64,000 nt of DNA from contig NZ_LYBM01000006.1 of assembly GCF_001707825.1 (NCBI RefSeq), forward strand, positions 81,045 through 145,044. The letters are read 5' to 3'. Source of the DNA: Veronia pacifica (GTDB lineage Bacteria; Pseudomonadota; Gammaproteobacteria; Enterobacterales; Vibrionaceae). Every line of letters begins with the position of its first letter. Position 1 is the stretch's first letter. A program made the position numbers and the translations under genes. Below the pieces are notes generated by a model. That model did no database searches. It was not told the DNA's origin and worked only from the letters and a program-made list of their open reading frames with translations. This document shows positions 45,320 through 54,530 of this stretch, piece after piece.

Positions 45320-45754
45320 AATACACTGTTCCTTGTTAACAGTATCAAACGAACGATTCAGGTCATTGAGTTATCAGGCTCAATAGCCTGCGATCCCAAC
45401 CGGATTTATATCACTTACGGTCGAGAGAAAATAGGAGGATCATTAGAAGATAACGTCGGTAAGCGCCGTAATGCCTCATAAAAAACAAGATGAAACGCAA
45501 AAGGGTCAATACGACAACTCCCCTCTTTTTCTATTGGCTATAGCGAACAAAAGGGCAGTATTTAGAATGCCTGACAGATATCGCTTCAATTTTTCCACTT
45601 TCTTCTCAGACAGACGAGTTATTTATCCTAAAGACTCTTTATTGATTAAGGTCTCATTTTAGTGACATTTGATGATTAACCCGAACTTTATAGTAGCGAT
45701 ACAACAAAAGAGTTTGCAGTACATCAGAAATTAATCGACATGGAGCAGTGGATA
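45320..45754. other. Intergenic between divergent genes
   Basis: About 435 bases. A 63-codon frame at 45471-45662 is not protein-like. Promoters for the protease and the GTPase-like genes must lie here; none is distinct. Confidence 0.45.
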
Positions 45755-46750
45755 ATGACGTTGATTATGCCAAATTTTGGGGATGGCGGTTTTGCCAGTG
45801 ACTTGCGTCAGGCGGTGTTAAAAAATAAACACCTTGACGACGTAACAAAAGATAGATTTAAAAAAACGCTTTCAGATTCTATGCAAAGCAATATAAATCT
45901 GCTTTTCATTGGGCATGAAGACGTTGGCCTGCAGACGACTATCTCCGCTATTTTCAAAGAAATTGATAAACCACAGCTCAGAGAAGAACAACACTCGCGC
46001 CATTCTGGCACTATTTCGCGTTTCGGTCTGACTGGCATGTCACTCTGGTGTTGCGAGATCAGCGGTAATGATTTTAATGACCATCAAAAACGCTTTCAGG
46101 TTCGCTCATTACTTGAGGAAACCGATCAAAATGGCGCACCCCTGATTGATCTTGTTATCCCTGTTTTTAATGCATCGAGACTACAGCCTGAAAATGGCAT
46201 CCAGCTACTCAACGATTGGATTCTGCCCTCTCTTGGACGTAACCCAGAGCACAGGCTCCTGATGCTAGCCAACCATACTGACAGATTAAACGAGTCTCTC
46301 AGCCAATTGGGCAGTTTACACAACATGGTGCAAGATGGTGAGTTGAATATGGACGTGCTTTCAGCATCATTACGATATCAGCTCATTGAGCGATTCGGTA
46401 TTGATACCAGACCACTGTTCTGTGCCACTGAGCCGGAAGTGGGCGGCCCTTTTAATCTAATAAAAATTCTGACTGCAATGGTAAGCAAGCTGAGTGCAGA
46501 AAAACGCCCTCAGCTGTTAAATCAACTTCTGGCAAGGGGGCTGTCAGCTTTTGCATTTAACGATGGTAAGCACGTTTACCAACATCAAATAGAAAACGCG
46601 ATATTCGATAGCTTTTTCCCAGGGCAGAAAAACGGTGGCAGAGTGGGTGACCGACTTGGGAGCAATTTAGATATTAATGGGCAAGTTGCAGGGCGGCTTA
46701 TCCAGTCAGGCGTAAACCGGATACTGGGACTGTCACATGGTGCACTTTGA
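45755..46750 (+). CDS. GTPase-like protein with a decayed P-loop, copy 1
   Basis: 331 residues; ATG at 45755 has GGAG 9 bases upstream, while the ATG at 45740 has none. The fold order resembles dynamin-like/YfjP-type GTPases: a strand-loop NINLLFIGHEDVGLQTTISA at the P-loop position, PLIDLVIPVFNAS in the middle, and LMLANHTDRLNE at the NxxD base-recognition motif (N173, D176). The P-loop has Leu (residue 59) where the essential Lys should be, so GTP hydrolysis is doubtful. It is paralogous to the next gene. Perhaps a regulatory pseudo-GTPase. Confidence 0.65.
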   Translation: MTLIMPNFGDGGFASDLRQAVLKNKHLDDVTKDRFKKTLSDSMQSNINLLFIGHEDVGLQTTISAIFKEIDKPQLREEQHSRHSGTISRFGLTGMSLWCCEISGNDFNDHQKRFQVRSLLEETDQNGAPLIDLVIPVFNASRLQPENGIQLLNDWILPSLGRNPEHRLLMLANHTDRLNESLSQLGSLHNMVQDGELNMDVLSASLRYQLIERFGIDTRPLFCATEPEVGGPFNLIKILTAMVSKLSAEKRPQLLNQLLARGLSAFAFNDGKHVYQHQIENAIFDSFFPGQKNGGRVGDRLGSNLDINGQVAGRLIQSGVNRILGLSHGAL

Positions 46751-46814
46751 CCACGGTTTTTACTGGCTAAGACCAAGAACAACATTTGCAGGGAACGAAG
46801 AGAGGGAACTTATA

Positions 46815-47759
46815 ATGACTGCACAGACGACAATGCTGGAGAAAATAAAAGCCAAAATAAATGCTTCAGACGGCATAGACCAAGGTAAAAAAAGTCAGTT
46901 CGGCAAACGAATCGATAAAGTAACGGCCAATAAACTTAATATTCTGTGTCTGAGTCAGTCAGCTGGAACCAAAAAGGCCACTCTCAGTGCTCTTTTCCCG
47001 GGTATGCCAATTGAGGCTGAAAACCGCAATATAGTGCCCTGTACCATGAATCATCTGACCGTCTGGGATTGCCCTACATGGCAATCTGACGAGCAAATAT
47101 CAACGTCGTTGCTGGCCGAGTTGGGTGCGCTGATGGACGAACGGGATGAGAATGATGAGCCTTTGATTGATCTTGTCCTGCTACTGGCGGACGGCAGCAA
47201 GAACCAGTCTTATGCTGGCTTCCAGATGCTGTGTGACCATCTTATCTCGCTGAGAGATAAAGACGCTGCCGATCAGATGGTGATTGGTATTAATTATGCG
47301 GATCACCAACAATCAATAAATGATAACCCTCTGATGGCCGCTGTCGGTTCGAGAGATGCAAGCCTGTGGCCGCAACCCGTTCATACTATTATTCAGAAAT
47401 CGGTCGCGCTTCGTCATGGAATTCAATCTGAAGCCGTTGAGTTTGAAGCGGGGGAAAGCTTCACGACACCGACTAACCTGTTGGACTTGCTCAGGGCAAT
47501 GTTCGTTGCGTTGCCGACAGAAAAGGGGCTGGTCATGCTCAATCAGTCGGTCGCATTTCCTGCTAACTACTGGAGTTATAATACCCGTTTGTCTGATCAT
47601 CTCGTCGCGATTGAAAATGCATTCTTCGACTATATCTGGGACAAATCGTTTGATGGTTGTCGACTGGATGGCAAGTTAGGTGCCTTTGTTGGCGATAATG
47701 GCGAAGAGCTGGGAGAGATCCTGCAAACGGCGGTTTGTCAGTATCTGGCTGTCCGCTGA
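46815..47759 (+). CDS. GTPase-like protein with a decayed P-loop, copy 2
   Basis: 314 residues; AGGG stands about 9 bases before ATG. Its layout parallels copy 1: NILCLSQSAGTKKATLSALF (residues 42-61) at the P-loop position, LTVWDCPTWQ at the switch-II site where the invariant glycine of DxxG is Thr, PLIDLVLLLADGS, and VIGINYADH keeping NxxD (N160, D163). The P-loop keeps a Lys but has lost both glycines. It follows copy 1 by 64 bases in the same unit. Both copies lost the motif differently, suggesting old relaxed selection for hydrolysis. Function unknown. Confidence 0.65.
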   Translation: MTAQTTMLEKIKAKINASDGIDQGKKSQFGKRIDKVTANKLNILCLSQSAGTKKATLSALFPGMPIEAENRNIVPCTMNHLTVWDCPTWQSDEQISTSLLAELGALMDERDENDEPLIDLVLLLADGSKNQSYAGFQMLCDHLISLRDKDAADQMVIGINYADHQQSINDNPLMAAVGSRDASLWPQPVHTIIQKSVALRHGIQSEAVEFEAGESFTTPTNLLDLLRAMFVALPTEKGLVMLNQSVAFPANYWSYNTRLSDHLVAIENAFFDYIWDKSFDGCRLDGKLGAFVGDNGEELGEILQTAVCQYLAVR

Positions 47760-47800
47760 TATCTTTTTTACATTAGTCACAGCGAAAAAAATGTAATGAA

Positions 47801-47838
47801 GGGCTTCACCAGATAAACACTTTGTGGAGCCTTTTTTA
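47801..47838 (+). terminator. Hairpin terminator after the GTPase-like pair
   Basis: GGCTTCAC (47802-47809) pairs with GTGGAGCC (47824-47831, one G-U) across a 14-base loop, followed by TTTTTT. Confidence 0.7.
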
Positions 47839-47894
47839 TATTTGAAGGATGTATCGGTTTTGTCGGATATTAATAGCTCCTTCAAATCGGGAGC

Positions 47895-49061
47895 CTATCC
47901 CAGAATAATATGTGGTATATAACGAGACAAATCCTGTGTGACGATAGAACTGTCTTCACGAACTGACATGCCAGCAGCTTGACCGTCAACGAGCCAACTC
48001 CCAATCAGTGTGTAGTTCTCACCAAATTTTGGCAGCGGGTGATAGCCCTGAATGATATATCCCTCCTGACCATATGGCCCGTCAGAATCCAGTGTTTTAA
48101 TGCCGTCACGATAAATAGAAATATTTGCTCCCTCGCGGGAAAATATGGGTTTTTTGACAAAATCGGTCAGCTGACCTGCGGCAGGATCGTCACTGAAATA
48201 GGCAGGCAACAGGTTAGGGTGATGAGGGAACATCTGCCAGAGCAAGGGGAGTAAGGCTTTGTTGGAGATAATACTCTTCCACATCGGCTCTAACCAGTTG
48301 GTTGTGGTAAGAGGCAAGTGTTTTCCATACTCCTCATCAAACATGAATTCCCACGGATATAGTTTAAACATCCAGCGGATCTCTCGATTTTCTGCGTCAG
48401 TGAATTCCCCGAGATCGCTGATCCCAATGTCTTCGATGTGAACAAAAGCAGTGCTTAAACCTGCTTCACGGGCGCAGTCTTCCATGTACTGCACTGTCCC
48501 CCGATCCTCGACGGTATCGTGGCAGCATGAAAAATGCAGCGTCTGTCCCGGATAGCGACGGGCCAGTTCAGCAAAACGAGTGATCATCAAATCTTGCAGC
48601 AAATTAAACTGGTCAGCGTCACGCCTTATTTCGCCAGCATCAACCTTTTGCTCCAGCCATACCCACTGCCAAAAGCCAGTCTCATAAAGGCTGGTGGGGG
48701 TATCTGCATTATTTTCATACAGTTTTGCAGGCGTACGTCCGTCATAGGCAAGATCAATACGCGAATAAAGAGAGGGTTCTTTTCGCTGCCACGAACTGTA
48801 AATACATTGCCAGAATGCCTCAGGGATGCAAAATCGCCTCAGCAGCGCTTCGTCATGCACGACTTTATCAACCGCTTCAAGACACATTTGATGGATGTCT
48901 TCAGTGGGCGATTCAATATCTTCTTCAATCTGTTTGAGGCTGAATTGATAATAGGCATGTTCGTCCCAATAAGGCTCACCATACATAGTATGGAAGCCAA
49001 AGCCATATTCCTTGGCGAGTGCCTGCCAGTTTGCTCTGGGACGGGTATTTACACGCAGCAT
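47895..49061 (-). CDS. Glutathionylspermidine synthetase-like ATP-grasp protein (YgiC/YjfC type)
   Basis: 388 residues from ATG 49061 (AAGGA 5 bases upstream), close to E. coli YgiC. It contains only the synthetase domain, without the amidase half of Gsp. Conserved segments are SRIDLAYDG, LYENNADTPTSLYE, WLEPMWKSIISNKALLPLLW and VKKPIFSREGANISIY near the C-terminus, which form the ATP-grasp active site. The family joins a carboxylate to an amine using ATP; YgiC-type proteins lack a proven substrate. It is the last gene of an operon with DUF1190, DUF350 and a K+ channel, the same partners as E. coli yjfLMC. Confidence 0.9.
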   Translation of the reverse strand: MLRVNTRPRANWQALAKEYGFGFHTMYGEPYWDEHAYYQFSLKQIEEDIESPTEDIHQMCLEAVDKVVHDEALLRRFCIPEAFWQCIYSSWQRKEPSLYSRIDLAYDGRTPAKLYENNADTPTSLYETGFWQWVWLEQKVDAGEIRRDADQFNLLQDLMITRFAELARRYPGQTLHFSCCHDTVEDRGTVQYMEDCAREAGLSTAFVHIEDIGISDLGEFTDAENREIRWMFKLYPWEFMFDEEYGKHLPLTTTNWLEPMWKSIISNKALLPLLWQMFPHHPNLLPAYFSDDPAAGQLTDFVKKPIFSREGANISIYRDGIKTLDSDGPYGQEGYIIQGYHPLPKFGENYTLIGSWLVDGQAAGMSVREDSSIVTQDLSRYIPHIILG

Positions 49062-49401
49062 AAAAATCCTTTTAAAGTAGTAATATATGATATATATCAG
49101 AAACTTAAGAGTCACACCGACCAGTAAATCTGCTGGCAATGATGAGGCTCTATTATCAAAGGTGAAAAAGAGCTGTTGTGGCTAAATGTTTGTTGAGTCA
49201 GGGCAGAGAGCGTCGTTTTAACGTTACCCCTAACTGTGTGACGTTTGCTGTTCACGTTTACTGTGCACTTCTCTCGCATAACGGTAAGAGACGTATCCTC
49301 GGGTCGGTAAAACAGAAAAGAGCATGTGTCACTATGTAAGCCCAAATTCACTGAAGATGCAGGATTCAGGTTATTTGGGTACATAGTGACGCCAATAGAC
49401 G
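49062..49401. other. Intergenic inside the yjf-like operon
   Basis: About 340 bases between the DUF1190 and ligase genes. A 90-codon minus frame is not protein-like. No terminator is visible, so readthrough or an internal promoter is possible. Confidence 0.4.
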
Positions 49402-50010
49402 TTAACCGCCCCAGCTACGAGATTTGGATGTTTTACCAAAGCTGGACTTTGAGGCCGCCATGGAGCCAAATCCCCCACGGGACAGGGTTTTGGTTTTTAT
49501 AGAGGGCTTCGCGGACAGAAAAGACTTTGATACCCGCAGCTTCGTTTTTCGTTTCTTCTTCCCGAAGCTGTAACCATCATCCGAAATCCACTCATCATAA
49601 TAATCGCTGCCCGGGTAGGATGAACTGAACATCGGACGAGCAAAATAAGGACGATTACTTCCTGCCAGGCGGCCAAACATATAGCCTGCCATGGCTGGCA
49701 TAAACCACCCGGTTCGATCATCCCGATAACAGGTATCCAAACCAAACTCGTAGGCGCAGTCTTCGTAACTGTTGAATTTAGGTGCAACGGCAGGCGCTTG
49801 AGCCAGTGCTTCTTGATAGGCACTGCCACACTCGGCACTGAAGCTCGGGTTATTATCGATACAGTCATTAATGGCAGCAAAAATTTCCGCCTCTTCACTG
49901 TCGTCACTGCAGCCTGTCAGTGCGGTAAACGCAACAACGGTTACCGCAGGGTAAACGGGTGCCCATGACTTTCGCATTCTCGGTCTGACGACATTGACGC
50001 TTCTTTTCAT
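49402..50010 (-). CDS. DUF1190 lipoprotein (YgiB/YjfM type)
   Basis: 202 residues with AGGAGG 5 bases before ATG. A basic N-terminus and hydrophobic run end in lipobox ALTGC, so it is probably lipidated. Four more cysteines occur in NDCIDN, SAECGSAY and EDCAYEFGLDTC. The rest is Gly/Ser/Lys-rich with many aromatic residues and ends KSRSWGG. Family members (YgiB, YjfM) have no established function. It lies 9 bases after the DUF350 gene, so they are cotranscribed. Confidence 0.85.
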   Translation of the reverse strand: MKRSVNVVRPRMRKSWAPVYPAVTVVAFTALTGCSDDSEEAEIFAAINDCIDNNPSFSAECGSAYQEALAQAPAVAPKFNSYEDCAYEFGLDTCYRDDRTGWFMPAMAGYMFGRLAGSNRPYFARPMFSSSYPGSDYYDEWISDDGYSFGKKKRKTKLRVSKSFLSAKPSIKTKTLSRGGFGSMAASKSSFGKTSKSRSWGG

Positions 50011-50019
50011 GTAAGCCTC

Positions 50020-50436
50020 CTAATATGTCATACAGGCCGCATTGAGCAGGCCTACTGCAACAGACATCGCTCCCATCAGCATACCTGCTGGGATCTCATT
50101 ATTCTGAATTCGCTCGACCAGCTTTGGCATAAAGCCAAAACGCACAATGAAGAAAGCAATAATTTGCGCCACAAGTGCCACAACACCCCAAACAGCAAAG
50201 TCGATTAGGTTGACCGAGTTACTCGCCGCACCGGCAATGGCAATACTGTAACCAATGAATGCCCCAGACAGCGTGAGCGCAGCTGCGGTGTTCTGTTCTT
50301 CTTTTACCAGTCGCCATTCATCATAGGGGGTGATGCGGGTGAAAAGGGCTTTGAATACAAGTAAAAAGGCAATGGCCAGACCAAAATACATCAGAAAGTC
50401 GGTCAGGTTTGTCAAAGATGAAACCAGTTGAGACAT
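50020..50436 (-). CDS. DUF350 membrane protein (YjfL type)
   Basis: 138 residues with four predicted membrane helices in two similar pairs, the DUF350 pattern. The first loop ends ITPYDEWRLVKEEQNTAAAL, typical for YjfL. AAGGAAA stands before ATG. The protein probably forms a small oligomeric membrane complex; function unknown. Operon partners are the DUF1190 lipoprotein and the ATP-grasp ligase downstream and the K+ channel upstream (gap 131 bases). Confidence 0.88.
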   Translation of the reverse strand: MSQLVSSLTNLTDFLMYFGLAIAFLLVFKALFTRITPYDEWRLVKEEQNTAAALTLSGAFIGYSIAIAGAASNSVNLIDFAVWGVVALVAQIIAFFIVRFGFMPKLVERIQNNEIPAGMLMGAMSVAVGLLNAACMTY

Positions 50437-50567
50437 GTCAATTTCCTTTTGATTCAGTAAACAATATATAACTCCATGCTTGCTCTATATCTCCAGATTA
50501 TTGGCATTGATATTTAAGCAATAAAGCGAGCCCTTTTCAGATTGTCAGCCGTGGAAAGTGCTCCTCG

Positions 50568-51590
50568 TCATGACCAAACAAAGTCATGGATCCGTTCGTC
50601 TGCTATATAGAATAGTTGTGAGCCCGGTGTAACGGTAGCATTCAGCGAAGGATTGAGCTTTAGGCCTTCACCACAATCAATACCTATAAGTGTGGCATCG
50701 TATTTCTGTTTAAATGTCAGAAACAGTTCGCCAATTGTCGTCTTCTCGCTGGTGTCCGGAAATTTCACTGAGTATTGTGTCATCCCCTTCCGGGTGCTCA
50801 GAAGCTCATGATGTAGCGCCGAAGAGCCAGGATCAAGTGCAGCTTTAGCTAACATCTCAATATCAACAGAGGGAATACACTCTACGTTCGGGCAATGTTG
50901 TTTGAGCAATTCACTCAAGGCTTGGTCATGAAAATACGCCAACATGTGCGCGTCTGGGTTTTGGCCGGCGCAATAGAGAGCCGCTGCTAATGTCGTATCA
51001 TCTTCTTCATTATCTATGATGATACAGGCTGCATCTGAAATACCTGTCTTTGTCATGCCAGCTGCGTCGGTGAAGCTTGCCACTCTGACAAAGTCGATCC
51101 GTCCGGGCATTGGGTTTTCAATTTCGGGCCTGACGCAAAGCACAATGCGGCGTTGTTGTTCTTCCGTCAGCAACATGGCAAGTAAGTCCATAGTGCGTTG
51201 ACCATTCCAGCCGAGAATTAAAATATGATCTGACACGTCGAGGCTCCTTTTTCCCATAATGCCTTTTTTCCAAGATTCGATTGCTGTAGAGGCCAGTCTT
51301 CCCACTGTGGCGGCAAAAATGCCAAGCCCAGCGGGAATAACGTATAACGCCACTATCCATTTACCTGCGGTTGAGGTAGGCGACATATCGCCATAGCCTA
51401 CTGTTGACGCTGTGACCAACAAGTAATAAACATAATTGGTAAGATCAGAAGTCAGATCTTTTTCGCCCGCCAGTGTCAGCAGTAGCCAACTGGTGATCAC
51501 ATGGAAAATCAGCAGAAAGAAGAGGTTTTTCCCGTTGAGCTCGTTAAAGGTTGCGCTAACCCAACGGCGGAAACTGACCCAAATTTGCAT
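50568..51590 (-). CDS. MthK-like potassium channel with RCK domain
   Basis: 340 residues. Two membrane helices flank a pore loop with selectivity filter STVGYGDMSPTS (about residues 62-73). A cytoplasmic RCK/TrkA-N domain follows (DHILILGWNGQRTMDLLAML, about 120-139; the GWNGQ turn resembles MthK GWSES), then a TrkA-C-like end. The RCK would gate K+ flow in response to a nucleotide or divalent ion. GGGAG precedes the ATG. As first gene of the yjf-like operon, it links ion flow with the ATP-grasp/DUF350/DUF1190 proteins, a combination seen in other proteobacteria. Confidence 0.92.
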   Translation of the reverse strand: MQIWVSFRRWVSATFNELNGKNLFFLLIFHVITSWLLLTLAGEKDLTSDLTNYVYYLLVTASTVGYGDMSPTSTAGKWIVALYVIPAGLGIFAATVGRLASTAIESWKKGIMGKRSLDVSDHILILGWNGQRTMDLLAMLLTEEQQRRIVLCVRPEIENPMPGRIDFVRVASFTDAAGMTKTGISDAACIIIDNEEDDTTLAAALYCAGQNPDAHMLAYFHDQALSELLKQHCPNVECIPSVDIEMLAKAALDPGSSALHHELLSTRKGMTQYSVKFPDTSEKTTIGELFLTFKQKYDATLIGIDCGEGLKLNPSLNATVTPGSQLFYIADERIHDFVWS

Positions 51591-51814
51591 GCGTACTCCC
51601 GAACAAAAACAACGAGCGAAATATCAATGTTTCGCTCAAATGTTTACAAAGTGCGTAAAAGTGACCTAGTACAGTCACAATTTTGTCTATATGTTACCTG
51701 ATGTTACAACAGACCATGCCAGACTTAGGGGATGAGTACTGTCGATGTGAATCGGTTCTCATTTTATCAACGCTATTCGAGCCGCAAATAAACCATAGCA
51801 AAAATGGGGGAGTG

Positions 51815-52189
51815 ATGGACAAGCCGCAGGAAGAACGTGAAAACGAGCAACAAAGCAGCACTTTTCTCAAACAATATTCAGACACTGGATTTTGGGAAAA
51901 GGCGCGCTCAGTTGCTCAGCGAGCCGGGCTGGATGTTCTCGAACAGGCCTTAAAATTGTATTTTGCTGCGCTGGACGAAGACACGCCAAAATGGGCAAAA
52001 CTGACCATATTTTCTGCGCTGGGATATTTCATTGCTCCATTGGATGCTATCCCAGATCTCACGCCCGTGGCTGGGTACTCTGATGATTTGGGCGTGTTGG
52101 CTGCGGCCGTGGCTGCGGTTGTCACTCACATCAAAGAAGAACACGGTGCAAAAGCACGTGAAAAGCTCAGCCAATGGTTTCCAGAGTAA
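51815..52189 (+). CDS. YkvA-like membrane protein (DUF1232)
   Basis: 124 residues from ATG 51815 (GGGGGAG upstream); the reading frame extends further 5' but that part is not family-like. After a hydrophilic head (DKPQEERENEQQ), the DUF1232 core follows: TPKWAKLTIFSALGYFIAPLDAIPDLTPVAGYSDDLGVLAAAV, in which the PLD.IPD...GY.DD pattern is diagnostic. The role of the family is unknown, and members sit at the membrane. It diverges from the K+ channel and is followed by two methyltransferase genes. Confidence 0.88.
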   Translation: MDKPQEERENEQQSSTFLKQYSDTGFWEKARSVAQRAGLDVLEQALKLYFAALDEDTPKWAKLTIFSALGYFIAPLDAIPDLTPVAGYSDDLGVLAAAVAAVVTHIKEEHGAKAREKLSQWFPE

Positions 52190-52247
52190 CGGAGTGATAA
52201 ATCGTACCCTTTGGTGTGAATGAGGTGGTTTATCACTGGGAGCAAAA

Positions 52248-53012
52248 GTGAAAAATTCCAAAGAGCGTTTTACTGAAAAAGTCGCAGACTATGTGCGTTT
52301 TCGCCCTGATTATCCTGAGGATGTCATCGATATTTTGGCTCACTATGCAGACAAGAAAAGTCAGGTGGCAGACGTTGGCAGTGGAACGGGTATCTTTTCT
52401 AAACAATTGTTGGAAAGCGGTTACTGTGTTTACGGTGTTGAGCCAAATGATAATATGCGTCAGGCGGCGGAGGATGCGCTGTCCGATGATGTGTCATTTA
52501 CCAGCCTCAACGGCAGTGCAGAAAGCACAGGGCTAGACGCTGCCAGTGTGAATATGATCACCGCCGCTCAGTCTTTTCACTGGTTTAATAACATTGCAAC
52601 CAAAGAAGAATTTCGTCGCATCCTCACGCACGATGGTGTTGTCGCTATTATCTGGAACAAGCGCGATCTGCGCTCTCTGTTTCACCGTGAGTACGATCAG
52701 CTATTAAAACGTTATGCCGTTGATTATTTAAAGGTCACGCATTTATCAATCACAGATCAAGAAGTCGAAGCGTTTTTCGACCACTTCGAAAAAAAACATG
52801 TGTGTCCTCACCGCCAAATGATGAACTTTGAGCAACTGGTTGGCAGGTTACGCTCATCCTCTTATTGTCCGCCACAAGGCTCGGGAGAGTATCAAATACT
52901 GGTTGACCAACTAGAGAAATTATTTAATTCTCACCGCGAAGGTGATCATTTGTATTTTGAGTATCAAACCTGTGTTTATGTGGGACGAATGGCGGTTGAA
53001 TCACCATTGTAA
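52248..53012 (+). CDS. Class I SAM-dependent methyltransferase
   Basis: 254 residues starting at GTG with GGGAG a few bases upstream. Motif I is VADVGSGTGIFSKQLLESG (residues 38-56), motif II has VYGVEPNDNMRQAAE, and motif IV is ITAAQSFHWF. The sequence YADKKSQVADVGSGTG is typical of small-molecule or ubiquinone-type Methyltransf_11 proteins. The substrate is not known. It stands between the YkvA-like gene (58 bases away) and rlmF. Confidence 0.88.
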   Translation: MKNSKERFTEKVADYVRFRPDYPEDVIDILAHYADKKSQVADVGSGTGIFSKQLLESGYCVYGVEPNDNMRQAAEDALSDDVSFTSLNGSAESTGLDAASVNMITAAQSFHWFNNIATKEEFRRILTHDGVVAIIWNKRDLRSLFHREYDQLLKRYAVDYLKVTHLSITDQEVEAFFDHFEKKHVCPHRQMMNFEQLVGRLRSSSYCPPQGSGEYQILVDQLEKLFNSHREGDHLYFEYQTCVYVGRMAVESPL

Positions 53013-53128
53013 TTGCTCAGAAGGACTCAGCTGAGTAGATTCATTTTTGATGTGTATATTCACTGCCGTTTTTCGACGACTGAGGGTACAATGCCTCCCC
53101 CAGTTTTACCCATGTCCAGGTGAGCACA

Positions 53129-54367
53129 ATGCGGCCGAATAGCGTCAAAAAGCCCAATACAAATAAACCAAGAAGCCAAAAGCAAAAGAGCGGCAGTAAA
53201 AAGCCCCATGGACTGCAGTCAGCCGATAAGTCTGTTAATAGCGACAAGTCTGTAACTCATGGCGGTCGTAAGCCTGAAACAGCGAGTAAAAAGGGGAAGA
53301 GCAGCAATACCCACGCAAAAGGTACAAAAAAGAAGCCGAACAAGGTGGCAACTGAAAGGATGAATAGCCGATCGGTGCCGTCAAAAAAAGGGTTACACCC
53401 AAGAAACCCCCATCGTGATCAGTATGACTTCAATGCGTTAACGGCATGCTGCCCGGATTTAACCCCGTTTATCGAGCTGAATCCATTCGGCAATCCATCG
53501 GTCAATTTCTCCGACCCCAAAGCGGTAAAAATGCTCAACAAGGCATTGTTACAGCACTTTTATCATGTTGAACATTGGGATATTCCTGATGGCTACCTTT
53601 GTCCTCCCATACCGGGAAGGGCGGATTATCTTCACTACATCGCTGATTTACTGTCTCAAAACGCTGGTGGTCATATCCCCAAAGGCAAGCAGGTACGTGG
53701 CCTCGATATTGGTACTGGAGCAAACTGTGTCTACCCCATAATCGGACATAGTGTTTACGGTTGGCAATTTGTTGCTGCAGATATTGACCCTATCTCAGTC
53801 AAAGCGGCTAAATTCATCGTATCTGCCAACAAAGCTCTTGACGGTCATATCGACTGCCGACTGCAGGCCAATCCAGACAACATCCTCAATGGCATGATAG
53901 GTTCGAATGACAGGTTCGATTTCACGATGTGCAATCCTCCCTTTCATGCATCACTGGCAGAAGCGACAGCGGGTTCAGCGCGCAAGGTCAGGAATCTTCA
54001 GGCAAATGCTCGTAAGAAAGGGACGCTTAAAAGCGCACAATATCAAAAAGCCAAAGGCCAGCCTGTGCTTAACTTCGGTGGACAGAAAGCAGAGCTCTGG
54101 TGTCCTGGCGGTGAAGCGGCATTTCTCAAACGTATGGTGATACAAAGCCAGGCATTTGCGATGCAATGTCTGTGGTTCACTAGTCTGGTATCCAAAAAAG
54201 AAAACCTGCCTCTTTTACGTAAACAGCTTCAGGCTATAGGTGCCGTTGAAGTGAAAGTCATTGAGATGGAGCAGGGACAAAAGATCACCCGCTTATTGGC
54301 ATGGACGTTTAAGAGTAAGCAACAACAGAAAGAGTGGTATGCCGACAATAGTAATATGAGTGAGTAA
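53129..54367 (+). CDS. rlmF: 23S rRNA (adenine-1618-N6)-methyltransferase
   Basis: 412 residues from ATG 53129 (AGGTGA upstream, GTG nine bases earlier disfavoured). The first 80 or so residues are Lys/Ser/Asn-rich and disordered, an extension beyond the E. coli core. The core begins [37 protein letters not shown] is motif I, and [13 protein letters not shown] gives the NPPF catalytic motif of N6-adenine methylases. [17 protein letters not shown] is family-specific. The enzyme methylates A1618 of 23S rRNA during ribosome assembly. A terminator follows. Confidence 0.95.
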   Translation: MRPNSVKKPNTNKPRSQKQKSGSKKPHGLQSADKSVNSDKSVTHGGRKPETASKKGKSSNTHAKGTKKKPNKVATERMNSRSVPSKKGLHPRNPHRDQYDFNALTACCPDLTPFIELNPFGNPSVNFSDPKAVKMLNKALLQHFYHVEHWDIPDGYLCPPIPGRADYLHYIADLLSQNAGGHIPKGKQVRGLDIGTGANCVYPIIGHSVYGWQFVAADIDPISVKAAKFIVSANKALDGHIDCRLQANPDNILNGMIGSNDRFDFTMCNPPFHASLAEATAGSARKVRNLQANARKKGTLKSAQYQKAKGQPVLNFGGQKAELWCPGGEAAFLKRMVIQSQAFAMQCLWFTSLVSKKENLPLLRKQLQAIGAVEVKVIEMEQGQKITRLLAWTFKSKQQQKEWYADNSNMSE

Positions 54368-54440
54368 ATACCTATATTTTTTCTCTATTATCTAGTCCAT
54401 ATCAGCGGTACTTTCGAAGCAAAATGTACATTTAATAGTA

Positions 54441-54466
54441 GGGGGTGAGTTCATCACCCTTTTTAT
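54441..54466 (+). terminator. Rho-independent terminator of rlmF
   Basis: The stem GGGTGA/TCACCC (54443-54448 and 54454-54459) with a 5-base loop is followed by TTTTT. Confidence 0.8.
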
Positions 54467-54530
54467 TTGAGGTCCACAATACTCAGACATAGATCAGGAC
54501 AGTTTTTCTATTCCATGTATATCTAGAAAA

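Noticed and set aside
49112..49384. 90-codon minus-strand frame inside the yjf-like operon
   Set aside because: No ribosome site of note, no domain and unusual composition; kept as intergenic DNA.
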